Origin: Pyxidicoccus parkwaysis
GTDB taxonomy: Bacteria; Myxococcota; Myxococcia; Myxococcales; Myxococcaceae
NCBI RefSeq assembly: GCF_017301735.1
Contig: NZ_CP071090.1
Span: forward strand, 7,554,001-7,618,000
DNA: 64,000 nt
Reading direction: 5' to 3'
Shown piece by piece: positions 63,366 to 64,000 of this stretch. The notes under the pieces were generated by a model, which saw only the letters and a list, made by a program, of their open reading frames with translations, was not told the DNA's origin and made no database searches. The position numbers and the translations under genes are program-made. Numbering within the stretch: position 1 is the first letter of the stretch; every line of letters starts with the position of its first letter.

Positions 63366-64000
63366 ATGCACCTCATCGCCGCCGCGCAGATGGTGTCCAC
63401 CGCGGACAAGAGCCACAACCTGGAGGTCGCCACCCGCCTCGTGCGGCGGGCGGCCGGATTGGGAGCCCGCCTCGTTGGTCTCCCGGAGAACTTCGCGTGG
63501 ATGGGGCCGGAGCCCGAGCGCGCCGGCGCCGCCGAGGGCCTGGACGGGCCCACGCTCGGCCGCATGGCGGAACTGGCCCGAGACCTCAGGGTGACGCTGC
63601 TGGCCGGCAGCGTGTTGGAAACAGGCGCGCCGGGAGGTCGGCTCTACAACACCAGTGTCCTCTTCGGCCCGGGAGGCGAGCGGCTGGCCGTGTACCGGAA
63701 GATGCACCTGTTCGACGTGGAGGTGGGTGACGGGGCCACCTACCAGGAGTCCGCCGCCGTTGCGCCGGGCACTGAAGTCGTGGCCGCGGACACGGAGGTG
63801 GGCCGGCTGGGCCTGTCCGTCTGCTACGATTTGCGCTTCCCGGAGCTGTACCGGCGGCTGTCGAAGGATGGCGCCACCCTGCTGGCGGTGCCGGCGGCTT
63901 TCACGCTGATGACGGGCAAGGACCACTGGGAGGTGCTGCTCCGGGCGCGGGCCATTGAAAACCAGGCGTACGTGCTGGCTCCCGCACAAGGTGGGAAACA
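63366..64000 (+). CDS. Nitrilase-superfamily amidohydrolase, 3' end cut by window
   Basis: At least 211 residues. Carbon-nitrogen hydrolase (Nit1/Nit2-like). Catalytic triad visible: Glu in LVGLPENFAWMG (near 41), Lys in VYRKMHLFDVEVG (near 115), Cys in LSVCYDLRFPELYRRL (near 154). The DVEVG and CYDLRFPELY elements are typical of the omega-amidase/deaminated glutathione amidase branch, but which substrate is used cannot be told. ATG 63366, MHLIAAAQMVSTADK is the standard start of this family. Divergent from rimP by 207 bp; runs off the window with no stop. Confidence 0.93.
   Translation, partial: MHLIAAAQMVSTADKSHNLEVATRLVRRAAGLGARLVGLPENFAWMGPEPERAGAAEGLDGPTLGRMAELARDLRVTLLAGSVLETGAPGGRLYNTSVLFGPGGERLAVYRKMHLFDVEVGDGATYQESAAVAPGTEVVAADTEVGRLGLSVCYDLRFPELYRRLSKDGATLLAVPAAFTLMTGKDHWEVLLRARAIENQAYVLAPAQGGK

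Overview
The window is high-GC (about 68-70%) bacterial DNA with dense, often overlapping genes, GTG/TTG starts and strong third-position GC bias. Gene content points to a myxobacterium (Myxococcota, probably Myxococcaceae): many secreted lipoproteins, a Ser/Thr kinase fused to a formylglycine-enzyme-like domain, a CFI-box protein and an ADOP-type permease. This assignment is inference from gene content; there is no rRNA here.

Layout. 1-1.3 kb: end of a LuxR-type regulator, a membrane-anchored protein and a possible small lipoprotein. 1.3-14.3 kb (minus strand): a complete class 1 DISARM anti-phage operon in the order drmD-drmMI-drmA-drmB-drmC, with four junctions that overlap or nearly touch, and a perfect 10-bp-arm inverted repeat just upstream of drmD that looks like an operator. 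14.8-20.5 kb (plus): a tight six-gene operon (GNAT-like protein, condensation-type acyltransferase, ICMT-like membrane methyltransferase, fatty-acid-desaturase-like oxygenase, CapA-like metallophosphatase, heme-oxygenase-like diiron oxidase). I do not recognise it as a described pathway; it is the best candidate for an undescribed biosynthetic system. 20.5-29.5 kb: accessory genes: an outer-membrane protein with a broken 5' end, a Cys-rich small protein, a DUF6492-like glycosyltransferase-fold protein, a secreted HEIGH-type metalloprotease with three 99-residue repeats, an IS701-family insertion sequence inserted exactly at the stop codon of a PI-PLC/lectin lipoprotein, and a decayed AhpD-ECF41 sigma factor pair, each with an internal deletion.

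29.5-46.4 kb: ADOP/MacB-like permease, tmRNA (ssrA, minus) with its terminator, a pair of M16 peptidases (active plus inactive type), an OmpA/TSP3 protein, TPR, TlpA-like thioredoxin and CFI-box genes, a HtrA-type protease, a small double zinc-finger-like protein, a TrmJ-type RNA methyltransferase, a lipoprotein, and convergent purC and purB sharing a bidirectional hairpin terminator. 46.6-51.8 kb: kinase-FGE fusion, dut, an M23 peptidase and a membrane protein. 52-63.2 kb (minus): the classic translation/RNA operon rimP-nusA-ylxR-infB-ylxP(DUF503)-rbfA-truB-(small unknown)-rpsO-pnp, with divergent nitrilase-family gene running off the end of the window.

The housekeeping blocks (purC/purB, ssrA, rimP-pnp) look intact; the accessory part lies between 1 and 29.5 kb. 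The defence operon and the biosynthetic operon diverge from one 515-bp intergenic region.
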